Positions 35,980 to 44,643 are shown, counted from the first letter of the stretch. The stretch: DNA of 64,000 nt from Pseudoduganella plicata (GCF_004421005.1 NZ_CP038026.1:3100001-3164000), one strand, 5' to 3'. Notes: generated by a model not told the origin, from the letters alone. Numbers and translations are program-made.

Positions 35980-38499
35980 TCAGGCGACTTTGATGGGGAT
36001 GCGTTTGCGTTCTTCCACGGTGGCCGGACGGATCTGGCCCCGTTCTTCCATGAAGACGACGTTGGCGTCTTGCGCGTCGCTGTTGACGAAAGTGCGGAAA
36101 CGCTTGCGCGTCTCGGGATTGCTGATGGCTTCCTTCCACTCGCACGCATACGTGTCGACGACGCGCTGCATGTCCGCTTCCAGCTCGGCGTTCACGCCCA
36201 GCTTGTCCTCGATGACAACCTGCTTCAGGTAATCCAGGCCGCCCTCCAGGTTCTCGCGCCACGTGCTGGTGCGCTGCAGCCTGTCGGCCGTACGGCTGTA
36301 GAACATCAGGAACCGGTCGATGTAGCGGATCAGCGTTGCCTTGTCCAGGTCCACGGCCAGCAGCTCCGCATGGCGCGGCTTCATGCCGCCATTGCCACAA
36401 ACGTACAGGTTCCAGCCCTTTTCGGTGGCGATGATGCCGACGTCCTTGCCCTGCGCTTCGGCGCACTCGCGGGTGCAGCCGGAGACGCCGAACTTGATCT
36501 TGTGCGGCGTGCGCAGGCCCTTGTAGCGGTTTTCCAGTTCGATGGCCAGGCCCACGCTGTCGTCGACGCCGTAGCGGCACCAGGTCGAGCCCACGCAGGA
36601 CTTCACCGTACGCAGCGACTTGCCATACGCGTGCCCCGTTTCAAATCCGGCATCGATCAGCTCTTCCCAGATTGCCGGCAGCTGGTCTACCCGGGCACCG
36701 AACAGGTCGACCCGCTGGCCGCCCGTGATCTTGGTGTACAGGCCATACTTTTTTGCCACCTGTCCCACGGCGATCAGGCCGTCCGGCGTCACTTCGCCGC
36801 CCGGCATGCGCGGCACGACGGAATACGTGCCGTCCTTCTGGATATTGCCGAGGAAGTAGTCGTTCGAATCCTGCAGCCCGGCGTGTTCCTTCTTCAGCAC
36901 GAAGTCGTTCCAGCAGGTGGCGAAGATGTTGGCGACCAGCGGCTTGCAGATGTCGCAACCGAGGCCCTTGCCGTGGCGGACCAGCAGGTCGTCGAACGAT
37001 TTGATCTGCCCCACGCGCACGAGGTGGAACAGCTCCTGGCGCGAGTGCGCGAAGTGTTCGCAAACATGGTTGTTGACATCCATGCCCAGCTTTTTCATCT
37101 CCGCCTTCATGATCTGCGTAACGAGCGGCACGCAGCCGCCGCAGGCCGTGCCGGCGCCGGTGCACTTCTTCAGAGCGCCGATCGACGTGGCGCCCCCGCC
37201 CACCGCTTCGCACAGCTTGCCCTTCGAGACATCGTTGCAGGAGCAGATCTGGGCGCCGGCCGGCAGCGCATCGACGCCGAGGCCGGCCTTCGCCTTGCCG
37301 TCCGCCTGCGGCAGGATCAGGAACTCGGGCGACTCGGGCAGTTCCATCTTGTTCAGCATCATCTGCAGCAGCGTGCCGTATTCGGACGCATCGCCCACCA
37401 TTACGCCGCCCAGCAGGTACTTGCCGCAGCTGGAAACGACCAGCTTCTTGTAAATCTGTTTGCGCTCGTCGGTAAACTGGTAGCTGCGCGCGCCCTCTTC
37501 CTTCGCGTGCGGATCGCCGATGCTGGCTACGTCAACGCCCATCAGCTTGAGCTTCGTGCTCATGTCCGCGCCGGTGAATTCCGCCGTCTGACCCAGCATA
37601 TGTCTGGCCGCCACGCGGGCCATGTCGTAACCCGGCGCGACGAGGCCGAATACCTGGCCGTTCCACAGCGCGCACTCGCCGATGGCGTAAATGTCCGGGT
37701 CGGACGTCAGGCATTGATTATCGATGGCGATGCCGCCGCGCGGACCGACGGTCAGACCAGCTTCGCGGGCCAGCTGATCGCGCGGGCGGATGCCGGCCGA
37801 GAAGACGATCATGTCCACGTCCAGGTGGCTGCCGTCCGCGAACTCCATGCGGTGCGCGCCCTGTTCGCCGTCGACGATCTGCAGCGTGTTCTTGCCTGTG
37901 TGGACGGTCACGCCCAGCTCTTCGATCCTGGCGCGCAGGACGCGTCCGCCGCCGTCGTCGACCTGCACGGCCATCAGGCGCGGCGAGAATTCGACGACGT
38001 GCGTTTCCAGGTTCATGTCGCGCAGCGCCTTGGCGCACTCGAGGCCGAGCAAGCCGCCGCCGATGACGACACCGGTCTTGACCCGTTTGCCCGCCTCCAG
38101 CATCGCTTCCAGGTCCTCGATGGTGCGGTAGACGAAGCAGTCCTTGCGGTCCTTGCCCGGCAGCGGCGGCACGAACGGATACGAGCCCGTTGCCATCACC
38201 AGCTTGTCGTAAGGGAGGACTTCCCCGGTGCTGGCGGTGACGGTCTTGCTGGCCAGGTCGATTGCGGTGGCGCGCGCGTTCAGTTTCATCACCATGTCAT
38301 CCCGGTGGAAGAAACCTGGCTTCACCAGCGACAGCTCGTCCGCGCTTTTCCCGGCGAAGAACTCCGACAGGTGCACGCGGTCGTACGCGGGACGCGGCTC
38401 CTCGCACAGGATGGTGACCTGCGCACTGGCGTTCTGCTCCGCCAGGCATTCAAGGAATTTGTGGCCCACCATTCCATGGCCGATGACGACGATCTTCAT
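35980..38499 (-). CDS. nirB: NADH-dependent nitrite reductase large subunit
   Basis: Cytoplasmic six-electron reductase of nitrite to ammonium, 839 residues. The domains, in order, are FAD/NAD Rossmann (IVVIGHGMVGHKFLE; VVIGGGLLGLECAKAL), a [2Fe-2S] BFD-like domain (CSCNDVSKGKLCEAV; CTGAGTACGGCVP), and a ferredoxin-like half-domain. The siroheme/[4Fe-4S] domain follows, with CVGSTWCRYG and GVSGCTRECAEAQGKDVG. I chose the ATG at 38499, with AAGGAG upstream and the FAD loop immediately after. It lies between the nitrate transporter and nirD. Confidence 0.95.
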   Translation of the reverse strand: MKIVVIGHGMVGHKFLECLAEQNASAQVTILCEEPRPAYDRVHLSEFFAGKSADELSLVKPGFFHRDDMVMKLNARATAIDLASKTVTASTGEVLPYDKLVMATGSYPFVPPLPGKDRKDCFVYRTIEDLEAMLEAGKRVKTGVVIGGGLLGLECAKALRDMNLETHVVEFSPRLMAVQVDDGGGRVLRARIEELGVTVHTGKNTLQIVDGEQGAHRMEFADGSHLDVDMIVFSAGIRPRDQLAREAGLTVGPRGGIAIDNQCLTSDPDIYAIGECALWNGQVFGLVAPGYDMARVAARHMLGQTAEFTGADMSTKLKLMGVDVASIGDPHAKEEGARSYQFTDERKQIYKKLVVSSCGKYLLGGVMVGDASEYGTLLQMMLNKMELPESPEFLILPQADGKAKAGLGVDALPAGAQICSCNDVSKGKLCEAVGGGATSIGALKKCTGAGTACGGCVPLVTQIMKAEMKKLGMDVNNHVCEHFAHSRQELFHLVRVGQIKSFDDLLVRHGKGLGCDICKPLVANIFATCWNDFVLKKEHAGLQDSNDYFLGNIQKDGTYSVVPRMPGGEVTPDGLIAVGQVAKKYGLYTKITGGQRVDLFGARVDQLPAIWEELIDAGFETGHAYGKSLRTVKSCVGSTWCRYGVDDSVGLAIELENRYKGLRTPHKIKFGVSGCTRECAEAQGKDVGIIATEKGWNLYVCGNGGMKPRHAELLAVDLDKATLIRYIDRFLMFYSRTADRLQRTSTWRENLEGGLDYLKQVVIEDKLGVNAELEADMQRVVDTYACEWKEAISNPETRKRFRTFVNSDAQDANVVFMEERGQIRPATVEERKRIPIKVA

Positions 38500-38510
38500 G
38501 CTATGACTCC

Positions 38511-39824
38511 TTAAGCGGCGGCACGGGCCAGCGCGTGTTCTGCATTGGTGGAAGCGGAAAAGCGCAGCGCGATGGCGCACAGCGCGGAGGCGGTGACGAG
38601 CACGCCCAGGATCACCAGCGTCTGCTGCGTGCTGCCCACGCCTTTCATCAGGAAGCCGGCGGCCACCGCGCCCACGTTGCCGCCCGCGCCGATGATGCCA
38701 GTGACGCCGCCCAGCGCGCGCTTGTCGATGAACGGCACCAGCGCATACGTTGCGCCGCAGGCCATGTGCACGCACAGGCCGAAGCTCAGCATGGCGACGA
38801 TGGCCATCGTGACGTTGTCGGCGTGAGCGAACCAGATCAGGCCCGCGCCTTCGCCCAGCATCAGGATGAACAGCAGTGTGACGCGGCCATTGAGGCTGCT
38901 GCGCAGCGCCATCTTGTCCGAAACGATGCCGCCCAGGGCGCGGGCAAACAGCGCCAGCAGACCGAAGCTGCCGGCCGCCATGCCGGCCTGTTTCAGCGAC
39001 AGGTCGAACGTATCGACGTAATACACAGCGGCTACGTTATGGATGAACAGCTCGACGCCGAAGCATGCACCGTAGGTGACGAACAGCAGCCAGACGCGGT
39101 AATTCGCGGCGGCCAGCTTGAAACTGTCCCAGCCGCCCTTCTTGCCGCCTTCGATCTCGATGCCGGCAGCGCGCAGCTCGGCGTAGTTCCCTTGCGGGCA
39201 GTCCTGCGTGAAGCGCCAGTACATCAGGCCGACGACGACCATCAGCACGCCCGGCACGATCAACGCGAAGCGCCAGCCGAACGCTTCGTCCACGCCCAGC
39301 ATGACAACGGCCGCCAGGATCAGCGGCATCAGTGCCTGCGTGACGCCGCCCCCGGCGTTGCCCCAGCCGGCGGTGGCCGCGTTGGCGGTGCCCACGACGC
39401 GCGGCGCGAACATGACGGAAGTGTGGTACTGCGTGATGACGAAGCTGGCACCGATCGCGCCGATCAGCGTACGGAAGAACAGGAAGCTCTCGTAGCTCTG
39501 CGCGGCGGCCACGCCGAACACGGGGATGGCGCCAAGCAGCAGCAGGCCCGTATGCGCCTTGCGCGGACCGTAGCGGTCGCACATCGGGCCGACGATCATT
39601 CGGACGGCGATCGTGATCGCGACGGCGGCGATATTGATGTTGGCGATCTGCTCGACGGTGAGGCCGAACTGCCCTTTGATGATCGGCATCAGCGGCGCGC
39701 AGGCGAACCACGCGAAGAAGCAGACGAAGAACGCCATCCACGCCATGTGGAAGGCGCGCATCTGCGGCGTATCGAACGAGAAGAGTTTGATGCTTTGCGC
39801 TTTGCTGGTCATCGTCATGGACAT
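38511..39824 (-). CDS. Nitrate/nitrite MFS transporter (NarK/NasA type)
   Basis: A 437-residue major facilitator of the nitrate/nitrite porter family. The first helix has the family pattern AFFVCFFAWFACAPLMP. The two nitrate-signature regions appear as ATAGWGNAGGGVTQALMP and GVTGIIGAGGNVGAVAAGF, glycine-rich motifs that line the substrate path. The ATG at 39824 has GGGG 7 bases upstream; ATGs at the third and fifth codons are alternatives. It is the first structural gene of the nitrate assimilation operon and follows the ANTAR leader and terminator by 32 bases. Confidence 0.9.
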   Translation of the reverse strand: MSMTMTSKAQSIKLFSFDTPQMRAFHMAWMAFFVCFFAWFACAPLMPIIKGQFGLTVEQIANINIAAVAITIAVRMIVGPMCDRYGPRKAHTGLLLLGAIPVFGVAAAQSYESFLFFRTLIGAIGASFVITQYHTSVMFAPRVVGTANAATAGWGNAGGGVTQALMPLILAAVVMLGVDEAFGWRFALIVPGVLMVVVGLMYWRFTQDCPQGNYAELRAAGIEIEGGKKGGWDSFKLAAANYRVWLLFVTYGACFGVELFIHNVAAVYYVDTFDLSLKQAGMAAGSFGLLALFARALGGIVSDKMALRSSLNGRVTLLFILMLGEGAGLIWFAHADNVTMAIVAMLSFGLCVHMACGATYALVPFIDKRALGGVTGIIGAGGNVGAVAAGFLMKGVGSTQQTLVILGVLVTASALCAIALRFSASTNAEHALARAAA

Positions 39825-39856
39825 GTCCGCACCCCGTTTTGTAGTGATCAAGCTCG

Positions 39857-39914
39857 AAAAAAAAGGCGCCCGCGCAGGACCGCCCGCAAAATCGGGCAGT
39901 ACCGCACGGACGCC
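39857..39914 (-). terminator. Leader terminator in front of the nitrate assimilation operon
   Basis: On the minus strand GGCGTCCGTGCGG pairs (with G.U pairs and one bulge) with CCTGCGCGGGCGCC. An inner stem ACTGCCCG/CGGGCGGT extends it, and eight T residues follow (39857-39864). It lies between the sigma-54 promoter and the transporter start, so it would stop transcription unless antiterminated. Its 5' arm overlaps hairpin P2 of the ANTAR motif. Confidence 0.85.
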
Positions 39915-39946
39915 GTTGTCCTGTGCCGTCCCGTCGTTGGGCCGGC
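39905..39946 (-). ncRNA. ANTAR-responsive leader RNA (two hexaloop hairpins) upstream of the nitrate genes
   Basis: Two adjoining minus-strand hairpins fit the published ANTAR RNA target, paired stems with six-base loops having A at position 1 and G at position 4. P1 (39925-39946) is GCCGGCCC-AACGAC-GGGACGGC, an 8-bp stem with one mismatch. P2 (39905-39925) is CACAGGAC-AACGGC-GTCCGTG, a 7-bp stem with a bulged A. The 3' arm of P2 is also the first arm of the terminator, so P2 and the terminator exclude each other. The ANTAR protein NasT is encoded 1.4 kb upstream. Confidence 0.85.
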
Positions 39947-40001
39947 TGTGCAATGTGGGGAGGGATCGCCATTGACCCCTCGTGTGTTCCAGCTCTAGCT
40001 T

Positions 40002-40017
40002 TGCAAGAGACGTGCCA
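40002..40017 (-). promoter_or_regulatory. Sigma-54 promoter for the nitrate assimilation operon
   Basis: The minus strand reads TGGCACGTCTCTTGCA: the -24 element TGGCACG, four bases, and the -12 element TTGCA, a full consensus match. Transcription should begin near 39990, giving a leader of about 165 bases. This points to nitrogen-limitation control through RpoN and NtrC. Confidence 0.88.
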
Positions 40018-40090
40018 GCTGGTCTTCAGGGGGAAAGCGCCGGATGCGCGATCGTAAAGCGGGGGATGGCGGGGCGCGGTGCCTGTTCGC

Positions 40091-40117
40091 GGTGCAGCGC
40101 CGCCCAGGAATGGTGCA
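40091..40117. promoter_or_regulatory. Candidate NtrC half-sites
   Basis: GGTGCA (minus-strand TGCACC) occurs at 40091-40096 and 40112-40117, 21 bases apart and about 75-100 bases upstream of the -24 element. TGCACC is the conserved half of the NtrC consensus. The opposite halves are poor matches, so this is tentative. The sites lie partly at the 3' end of the nasS region. Confidence 0.35.
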
Positions 40118-40125
40118 ATGCAGCG

Positions 40126-41259
40126 TCAACGCTGCCGGATAGCGAACGAGGCGACGTAACCCTCGGGATCGGCGCCGTTCCACACGCCGCCGCCGATGAA
40201 CGTCGAGCTGCGCGTACTCTCGGCGGGGACTGCCACGCCGGCCAGTTCGGCCGCCTCGCGGTACAGCTGCGCCCGCGTGATCGCGCGCGCCGTCGCCTCG
40301 TAGTCCGGGTGGGATTTCAGCAGCCCCCAGCGGCGGAACTGCGTCATGAACCAGATGCCGTCGGACAGGTACGGGTAGTTCGCCGCGCCATCCTGGTGGA
40401 AGCACAGCGGGCGAGCGTCCTGCCATTGCCGGCCCATGCCGTTGTCGTAATGGCCCAGGATACGCGGCAGGATCGCAGCCCTTTCAGTGCCGACGTAGCA
40501 GCCGGACGACACGATCTCGGCCATCGCCCGGCGGTTGGCGACGCTGACGTCGATCCAGCGGCTGGCCGCCAGCACGGCGGCAACGAGCGCCCGGCACGTA
40601 TTCGGATGAGCGTCGACAAACGCGGCAGACGCGCCCAGCACCTTCTCCGGATGGTCGGGCCAGATCTGCTGGCTGGTGGCGGCAGTAACGCCCACCCCAT
40701 CCATCACGGCGCGGTGTCCCCACGGTTCGCCGGCACAGAAGCCGTCCATATGGCCTTCGGCCAGGTTGTAGACCATCTGCGTGGGCGGCACGGTGATGGC
40801 ACGCGCGTTGCGCAGCGGATCGATGCCGTGCGCGGCCAGCCAGTAGTACAGCCACATGGCGTGCGTCCCGGTCGGAAAGGTCTGCGCGAAGACGTACTGG
40901 CGCCGTTCGCTCTTCATCAGCGCCGCCAGTGACGGCCCGTCCACGGCGCCCAGCTCCGCCAGGCGTCTCGACAAGGTGATGGCCTGGCCGTTGCGGTTCA
41001 GGTTCATCAGCACGGCCATGTCGTGGCGCTGCGCGCCGATCCCCAGCTGCGTGCCGTAGACCATGCCGAGCAGCGCATGCGCCGCGTCGAGTTCGCCCGT
41101 CACGAGCTTGTCGCGCACACCGGCCCATGACGTCTCCCGGCTGAGCACGATGCGGATGCCGTACTGTTCGTCGAAGCCCAGCACGGACGCCATTACGACG
41201 GACGCACAATCGGTCAGCGGATTGAATCCGATCCGGACAGCCTGTTTTTCAATTTGCAT
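40126..41259 (-). CDS. nasS: Nitrate sensor NasS (NrtA/CmpA-like, cytoplasmic)
   Basis: A 377-residue protein of the nitrate/bicarbonate-binding NrtA/CmpA family, without a signal peptide, which is the mark of the cytoplasmic sensor NasS. Landmarks: IGFNPLTDCASVVMASVLGFDEQYGI, LDAAHALLGMVYG, FPTGTHAMWLYYWLAAHGIDP, and NLAEGHMDGFCAGEPW. In systems studied elsewhere NasS holds NasT inactive until nitrate or nitrite binds. The gene follows nasT after 33 bases. I chose the ATG at 41259, whose ribosome site lies in a perfect hairpin. Confidence 0.88.
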   Translation of the reverse strand: MQIEKQAVRIGFNPLTDCASVVMASVLGFDEQYGIRIVLSRETSWAGVRDKLVTGELDAAHALLGMVYGTQLGIGAQRHDMAVLMNLNRNGQAITLSRRLAELGAVDGPSLAALMKSERRQYVFAQTFPTGTHAMWLYYWLAAHGIDPLRNARAITVPPTQMVYNLAEGHMDGFCAGEPWGHRAVMDGVGVTAATSQQIWPDHPEKVLGASAAFVDAHPNTCRALVAAVLAASRWIDVSVANRRAMAEIVSSGCYVGTERAAILPRILGHYDNGMGRQWQDARPLCFHQDGAANYPYLSDGIWFMTQFRRWGLLKSHPDYEATARAITRAQLYREAAELAGVAVPAESTRSSTFIGGGVWNGADPEGYVASFAIRQR

Positions 41260-41260
41260 G

Positions 41261-41278
41261 GCGTCCCCTCGGGGACGC
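41261..41278 (-). promoter_or_regulatory. Perfect hairpin covering the nasS ribosome site
   Basis: On the minus strand GCGTCCCC-GA-GGGGACGC forms an 8-bp perfect inverted repeat ending one base before the nasS ATG. The GAGGGGA that serves as Shine-Dalgarno is in its 3' arm, so folding would hide it. Ribosomes finishing nasT could open it. Confidence 0.55.
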
Positions 41279-41292
41279 ACCAGTGTTGTGCA

Positions 41293-41892
41293 TCATCCCA
41301 GCAAATCCTCCACATCCAATATCCGCTGCGCGACCTCGGCCAGCTTCAGGTTCTTGTTCATCGCCAGCGTGCGCAGGCGCTGGTAGGCCTGGTCCTCGCT
41401 CATGCCGTGACGCGACATCAACAGGCCCTTGGCTCGGTCGATGACCTTGCGCTCGGCCAGCTTGTGCTTCGTGTCGCGCAGCTCGTGCAGCAGCTTCTCT
41501 TCCTTGCGAAAGCGCGCCAGTGCGACGTTCAATACGGGCTTGATGCGTTCCGGCTTCAGTCCCGCCACAATATACGCAGAGACGCCCGCTTCCAGCGCAG
41601 CTTCCATGGAAGACGTCTTGTCGTCTTCGGTAAACATGACAATGGGGCGGCGCTCGTCGCGCGTGGCGACGACGATATGCTCGAGCACGTCGCGCGCATC
41701 CGATTCGGCGTCGACGATGATCATGTCGGGTAGCAAGCGGGCGATCTGCTCGGGCAGGCGGATATCGGCGGGCAGCGATGCGACCAGCTCGTAGCCGGCC
41801 TCGATCAACCCGGCCTGCAGCGCGCCGGCGCGCTGCGAGGCATCGCTTTCGTGCGGAGGGTGGACCAGGACGATACGAAGATTGCGGCTCAT
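41293..41892 (-). CDS. nasT: ANTAR-domain antiterminator NasT
   Basis: A 199-residue response-regulator-like protein. The N-terminal receiver-type domain keeps an Asp (D61 in IIVDAESD) but lacks the usual acidic pair near residue 10 (it has HPPHES). The C-terminal ANTAR RNA-binding domain spans about 135-199 (VIDRAKGLLMSRHGMSEDQAYQRLR...LAEVAQRIL). NasT binds paired hairpins in nitrate-operon leaders and prevents termination; such a leader lies at 39857-39946. nasT and nasS are adjacent, as in other proteobacteria. Confidence 0.92.
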   Translation of the reverse strand: MSRNLRIVLVHPPHESDASQRAGALQAGLIEAGYELVASLPADIRLPEQIARLLPDMIIVDAESDARDVLEHIVVATRDERRPIVMFTEDDKTSSMEAALEAGVSAYIVAGLKPERIKPVLNVALARFRKEEKLLHELRDTKHKLAERKVIDRAKGLLMSRHGMSEDQAYQRLRTLAMNKNLKLAEVAQRILDVEDLLG

Positions 41893-41961
41893 GCTTCATG
41901 GCAGAGCAAAAACCGGGCCAACCCTGGCGACGAAACCAGGCTGTCCCTGGTTTTCCGGCTT

Positions 41962-42837
41962 TCAGGCAGAGCGCTGCATGCCCCAGCGCCGCACGGTGCC
42001 CCGTTCCAGTGCGGCAAACAGCAGGTTTTCCACCGCCAGGCCGATCAGGATGACGGCGGCGAGGCCGGCGAACACCTTGTCGGTGTAGAGCTCATTGCGG
42101 TTCTGGAAGATGTACCAGCCCAGCCCTCCCTGGCCGGACGAGGCGCCGAACACCAGTTCTGCGGCAATCAGCGTGCGCCACGCAAAGGCCCAACCGATCT
42201 TCAGGCCGGACAGGATGGCCGGCAATGCCGCCGGCACCAGTATCTGCACGACGAACGGCAGGCCGCGTAACCCGTAATTGCGACCGGCCATGCGCAGCGT
42301 CTCGGGCACGGCCTGGAAGCCGGCATACGTACCCAAAGCGAGAGGCCACAGCACGGCGTGGACGATGACGAAGACGAGGCTCGGATTGCCGAGGCCCAGC
42401 CACAGCATCGCCAGCGGCAGCAGCGCAATGGCCGGCAAGGGATTGAACATGGCGACCAGCGTTTCCAGCAGGTCGCGGCCGAAGCGCGTCGACACGGCCA
42501 GCGCCGTCAGGACGAATGCGCTGACAATGCCGGCAACGTAGCCCTGCGCCAGCACCACCAGCGACACGCGCACCTTCGCCAGCAGCTCGCCACTGACGAT
42601 ACCGTCGCCAAAGGCCCGTGCCGTCTGCAGGAACGTGGGCAGCAATAAATCGTTGTTCTGCCAGCGCGCGACCAGTTCCCATAACAGCGCAAGCGCCAGC
42701 AGCAGCCCCGTCTTGCGCACGCCGCCCCGGTTCCACAGGCGCGTGATGACCGGCAGCGGACGTTCCAGTTCCGCGGTCGCCACCGGCGCCAGGTCGATCA
42801 GGTACTCCTGCCGGATGGGTGGGTCATACGCGCTCAC
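41962..42837 (-). CDS. ABC transporter permease (TauC/SsuC family)
   Basis: A 291-residue inner-membrane permease with about six helices. The EAA-type loop appears as ETLRMAGRNYGLRGLPFVVQILVPAALPAIL, and FNPLPAIALLPLAMLWLGLG is typical of taurine/alkanesulfonate/nitrate permeases. The start overlaps the ATPase gene end by 4 bases. It belongs with the ATPase, binding protein and TauD-like dioxygenase upstream. A nitrate-import role is conceivable because nasT follows after 69 bases, but the dioxygenase points to an organic sulfur substrate. Confidence 0.85.
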   Translation of the reverse strand: MSAYDPPIRQEYLIDLAPVATAELERPLPVITRLWNRGGVRKTGLLLALALLWELVARWQNNDLLLPTFLQTARAFGDGIVSGELLAKVRVSLVVLAQGYVAGIVSAFVLTALAVSTRFGRDLLETLVAMFNPLPAIALLPLAMLWLGLGNPSLVFVIVHAVLWPLALGTYAGFQAVPETLRMAGRNYGLRGLPFVVQILVPAALPAILSGLKIGWAFAWRTLIAAELVFGASSGQGGLGWYIFQNRNELYTDKVFAGLAAVILIGLAVENLLFAALERGTVRRWGMQRSA

Positions 42838-43652
42838 AGGGCGATCCTTTCGTCGGTCGGTACGGCCGCGGCTTCATCGAACAACAGGCCGTGGATGCGC
42901 TGGGCGGCGGCCTGGAACTCGGCGCTGCCGCCGCTGGCCAGGTCGAATTGATGGCTGTTCAGCTCCGCCCTGACGCGGCCGGGGTGGGGCGACAGCAGCA
43001 GGATACGGTTGCCGACCACCAGCGCTTCCTCGATCGAATGCGTGACGAACAGCAGCGTAAAGCGGGTTTCGTCCCACAGTTTCGTCAGCTCTTCCTGCAT
43101 CGTGCGGCGGGTCAGCGCGTCCAGCGCGGCAAAGGGCTCGTCCATCAGCAGCACGCGCGGCTGCATCGCCAGCGCGCGGGCAATGGCGACCCGCTGCTTC
43201 ATGCCGCCGGACAGCGTGTGCGGATACGCGTGCGCAAAGCGCGCCAGGCCGACACGGTCGATCCAGTGCAGCGCGCGCTCGCGCGCTTCCGCGCGGCCCA
43301 GCGTGCGCGCCGCCAAGAGCGGGAACATGACGTTCTGCAGTACCGTCTTCCACGGCGGCAGCTGGTCGAATTCCTGGAACACGGCCATGCGTTCCGGCCC
43401 CGGCTGCGTGACGACACGGCCATCGAGTTCGAACGTGCCGGAGGCGGGCGCCAGGAAGCCGCCAGCCGCCTTCAGCAGCGACGACTTGCCGCAGCCGGAT
43501 GGTCCCAGCAGCACGAAGCGGTCGCCGTCAAACACGTCGAAACTGACGTCCTGGGTGGCGCGCACGGAACGGCTGCCGCTGCGGTATTCCAGCGTGACGT
43601 CGCGGGCGCGCAGCAGCGGCTCGGGCCGGCCGACCACCTGCAGCGGCGCCAT
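42834..43652 (-). CDS. ABC transporter ATP-binding protein (TauB/SsuB family)
   Basis: A 272-residue ATPase: Walker A LGPSGCGKSSLLKAAGGFL, Q-loop VFQEFDQLPPWKTVLQN, signature LSGGMKQRVAIARALAMQP, Walker B VLLMDEPFAALDALTR and H-loop FVTHSIEEAL. The ATG at 43652 directly follows the binding-protein stop with one base between. An earlier in-frame ATG would overlap that gene by 29 bases. It powers the permease encoded next. Confidence 0.88.
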   Translation of the reverse strand: MAPLQVVGRPEPLLRARDVTLEYRSGSRSVRATQDVSFDVFDGDRFVLLGPSGCGKSSLLKAAGGFLAPASGTFELDGRVVTQPGPERMAVFQEFDQLPPWKTVLQNVMFPLLAARTLGRAEARERALHWIDRVGLARFAHAYPHTLSGGMKQRVAIARALAMQPRVLLMDEPFAALDALTRRTMQEELTKLWDETRFTLLFVTHSIEEALVVGNRILLLSPHPGRVRAELNSHQFDLASGGSAEFQAAAQRIHGLLFDEAAAVPTDERIAL

Positions 43653-43653
43653 C

Positions 43654-44643
43654 TCAGCTGCCCTCCTTGACGAGCGGGTCATCGAAGAAGTAATCGCGCC
43701 ACGCGGCTGGACGGTTCTTCACCGCCCCCACCTTGTGCATGAACTGCGCCAGGCCCAGCGTGTTCTGCGGGGCGATGCGGAACTGCACGTCGGGATTTTT
43801 GAAGATCTTCACCAGCAGGGCGCGATCGACCCTGGCCTTGTTGACCTTCAGGTAGACGTCCGCTGCGGCCTCGGGATTCCTGGCCGCGAAGTCCGCCGCT
43901 TCGGCCAGCGCCTGCACGAAGGCGCGATACGTCTTCGGATTCTCGCTGCGGTATTTTTCGGTGGCGTACAGCACCGTCGACGACGATGGCCCGCCCTGCA
44001 CGTCGTACGACTTCAGCACGACGTGCGCGTTGGGATTCTGCGCCAGCTCCTGTTCCTGGAACGGCGGCGTGGCGAAGTGGCCGGTGATCTCGGTGCCGCC
44101 GGCAATGATTGCGCTGGCCGCATCGGGGTGCGGCAAGGTCTGCGTGATCTTGTCGAGCCGGGCGAACTCCTTGTCGCCCCATTGCTTCGCCACGGCCATT
44201 TGCAGGATGCGCGCCTGCACCGAGACGCCGACGGCGGGCAGGCCGATGCGGTCCTTCTCCGTGAAATCGGCGATCGTTTTGACCTTCGGGTTATTGCTGA
44301 CGAGGTAGTACGGAAAGCTGCCCAGTGCGGCGACGCCGCGCACGTTCTGGCGGCCTTTGGTGCGGTCCCACAGGGTGACGAGCGGGCCGACGCCGGCACC
44401 GGCGATGTCGATGGCGCCCGACAGCAGCGCGTCGTTGATGGCGGCGCCGCCGGAAAGCTGCGTCCATTCCACCTGGATGTCCACGCCGGCCTGCTTGCCG
44501 TATTTTTCAATCAGCTTCCGCTCCTGCGCGATATTGAGCAGCAGGTACGTGACGCCATATTGCTGGCTGATGCGGATGCGGCCCTCGGCGTGCGCGCTCG
44601 TGGCAAGGAAAAACGCGGCGGCGGCAATGGTAAGTCGTTTCAT
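43654..44643 (-). CDS. ABC transporter substrate-binding protein (TauA/SsuA-like)
   Basis: A 329-residue periplasmic protein with a signal peptide (LTIAAAAFFLATSAHA|E). It has the NMT1/TauA fold pattern RISQQYGVTYLLLNIAQERKLIEKYG, GVGPLVTLWDRTKGRQNVRGVAALG and HPDAASAIIAGGTEITGHFATPPFQ. Proteins of this type bind taurine, sulfonates, thiamine precursors or aromatic carboxylates, so the ligand is open. It lies 14 bases after the TauD-like gene. The ATG at 44643 has AAGAGA upstream. Confidence 0.82.
   Translation of the reverse strand: MKRLTIAAAAFFLATSAHAEGRIRISQQYGVTYLLLNIAQERKLIEKYGKQAGVDIQVEWTQLSGGAAINDALLSGAIDIAGAGVGPLVTLWDRTKGRQNVRGVAALGSFPYYLVSNNPKVKTIADFTEKDRIGLPAVGVSVQARILQMAVAKQWGDKEFARLDKITQTLPHPDAASAIIAGGTEITGHFATPPFQEQELAQNPNAHVVLKSYDVQGGPSSSTVLYATEKYRSENPKTYRAFVQALAEAADFAARNPEAAADVYLKVNKARVDRALLVKIFKNPDVQFRIAPQNTLGLAQFMHKVGAVKNRPAAWRDYFFDDPLVKEGS

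Noticed and set aside
35488..38514. Long plus-strand open frame opposite nirB and nirD
   Set aside because: It is antisense to clearly recognisable nitrite reductase genes with no ribosome site or domain.
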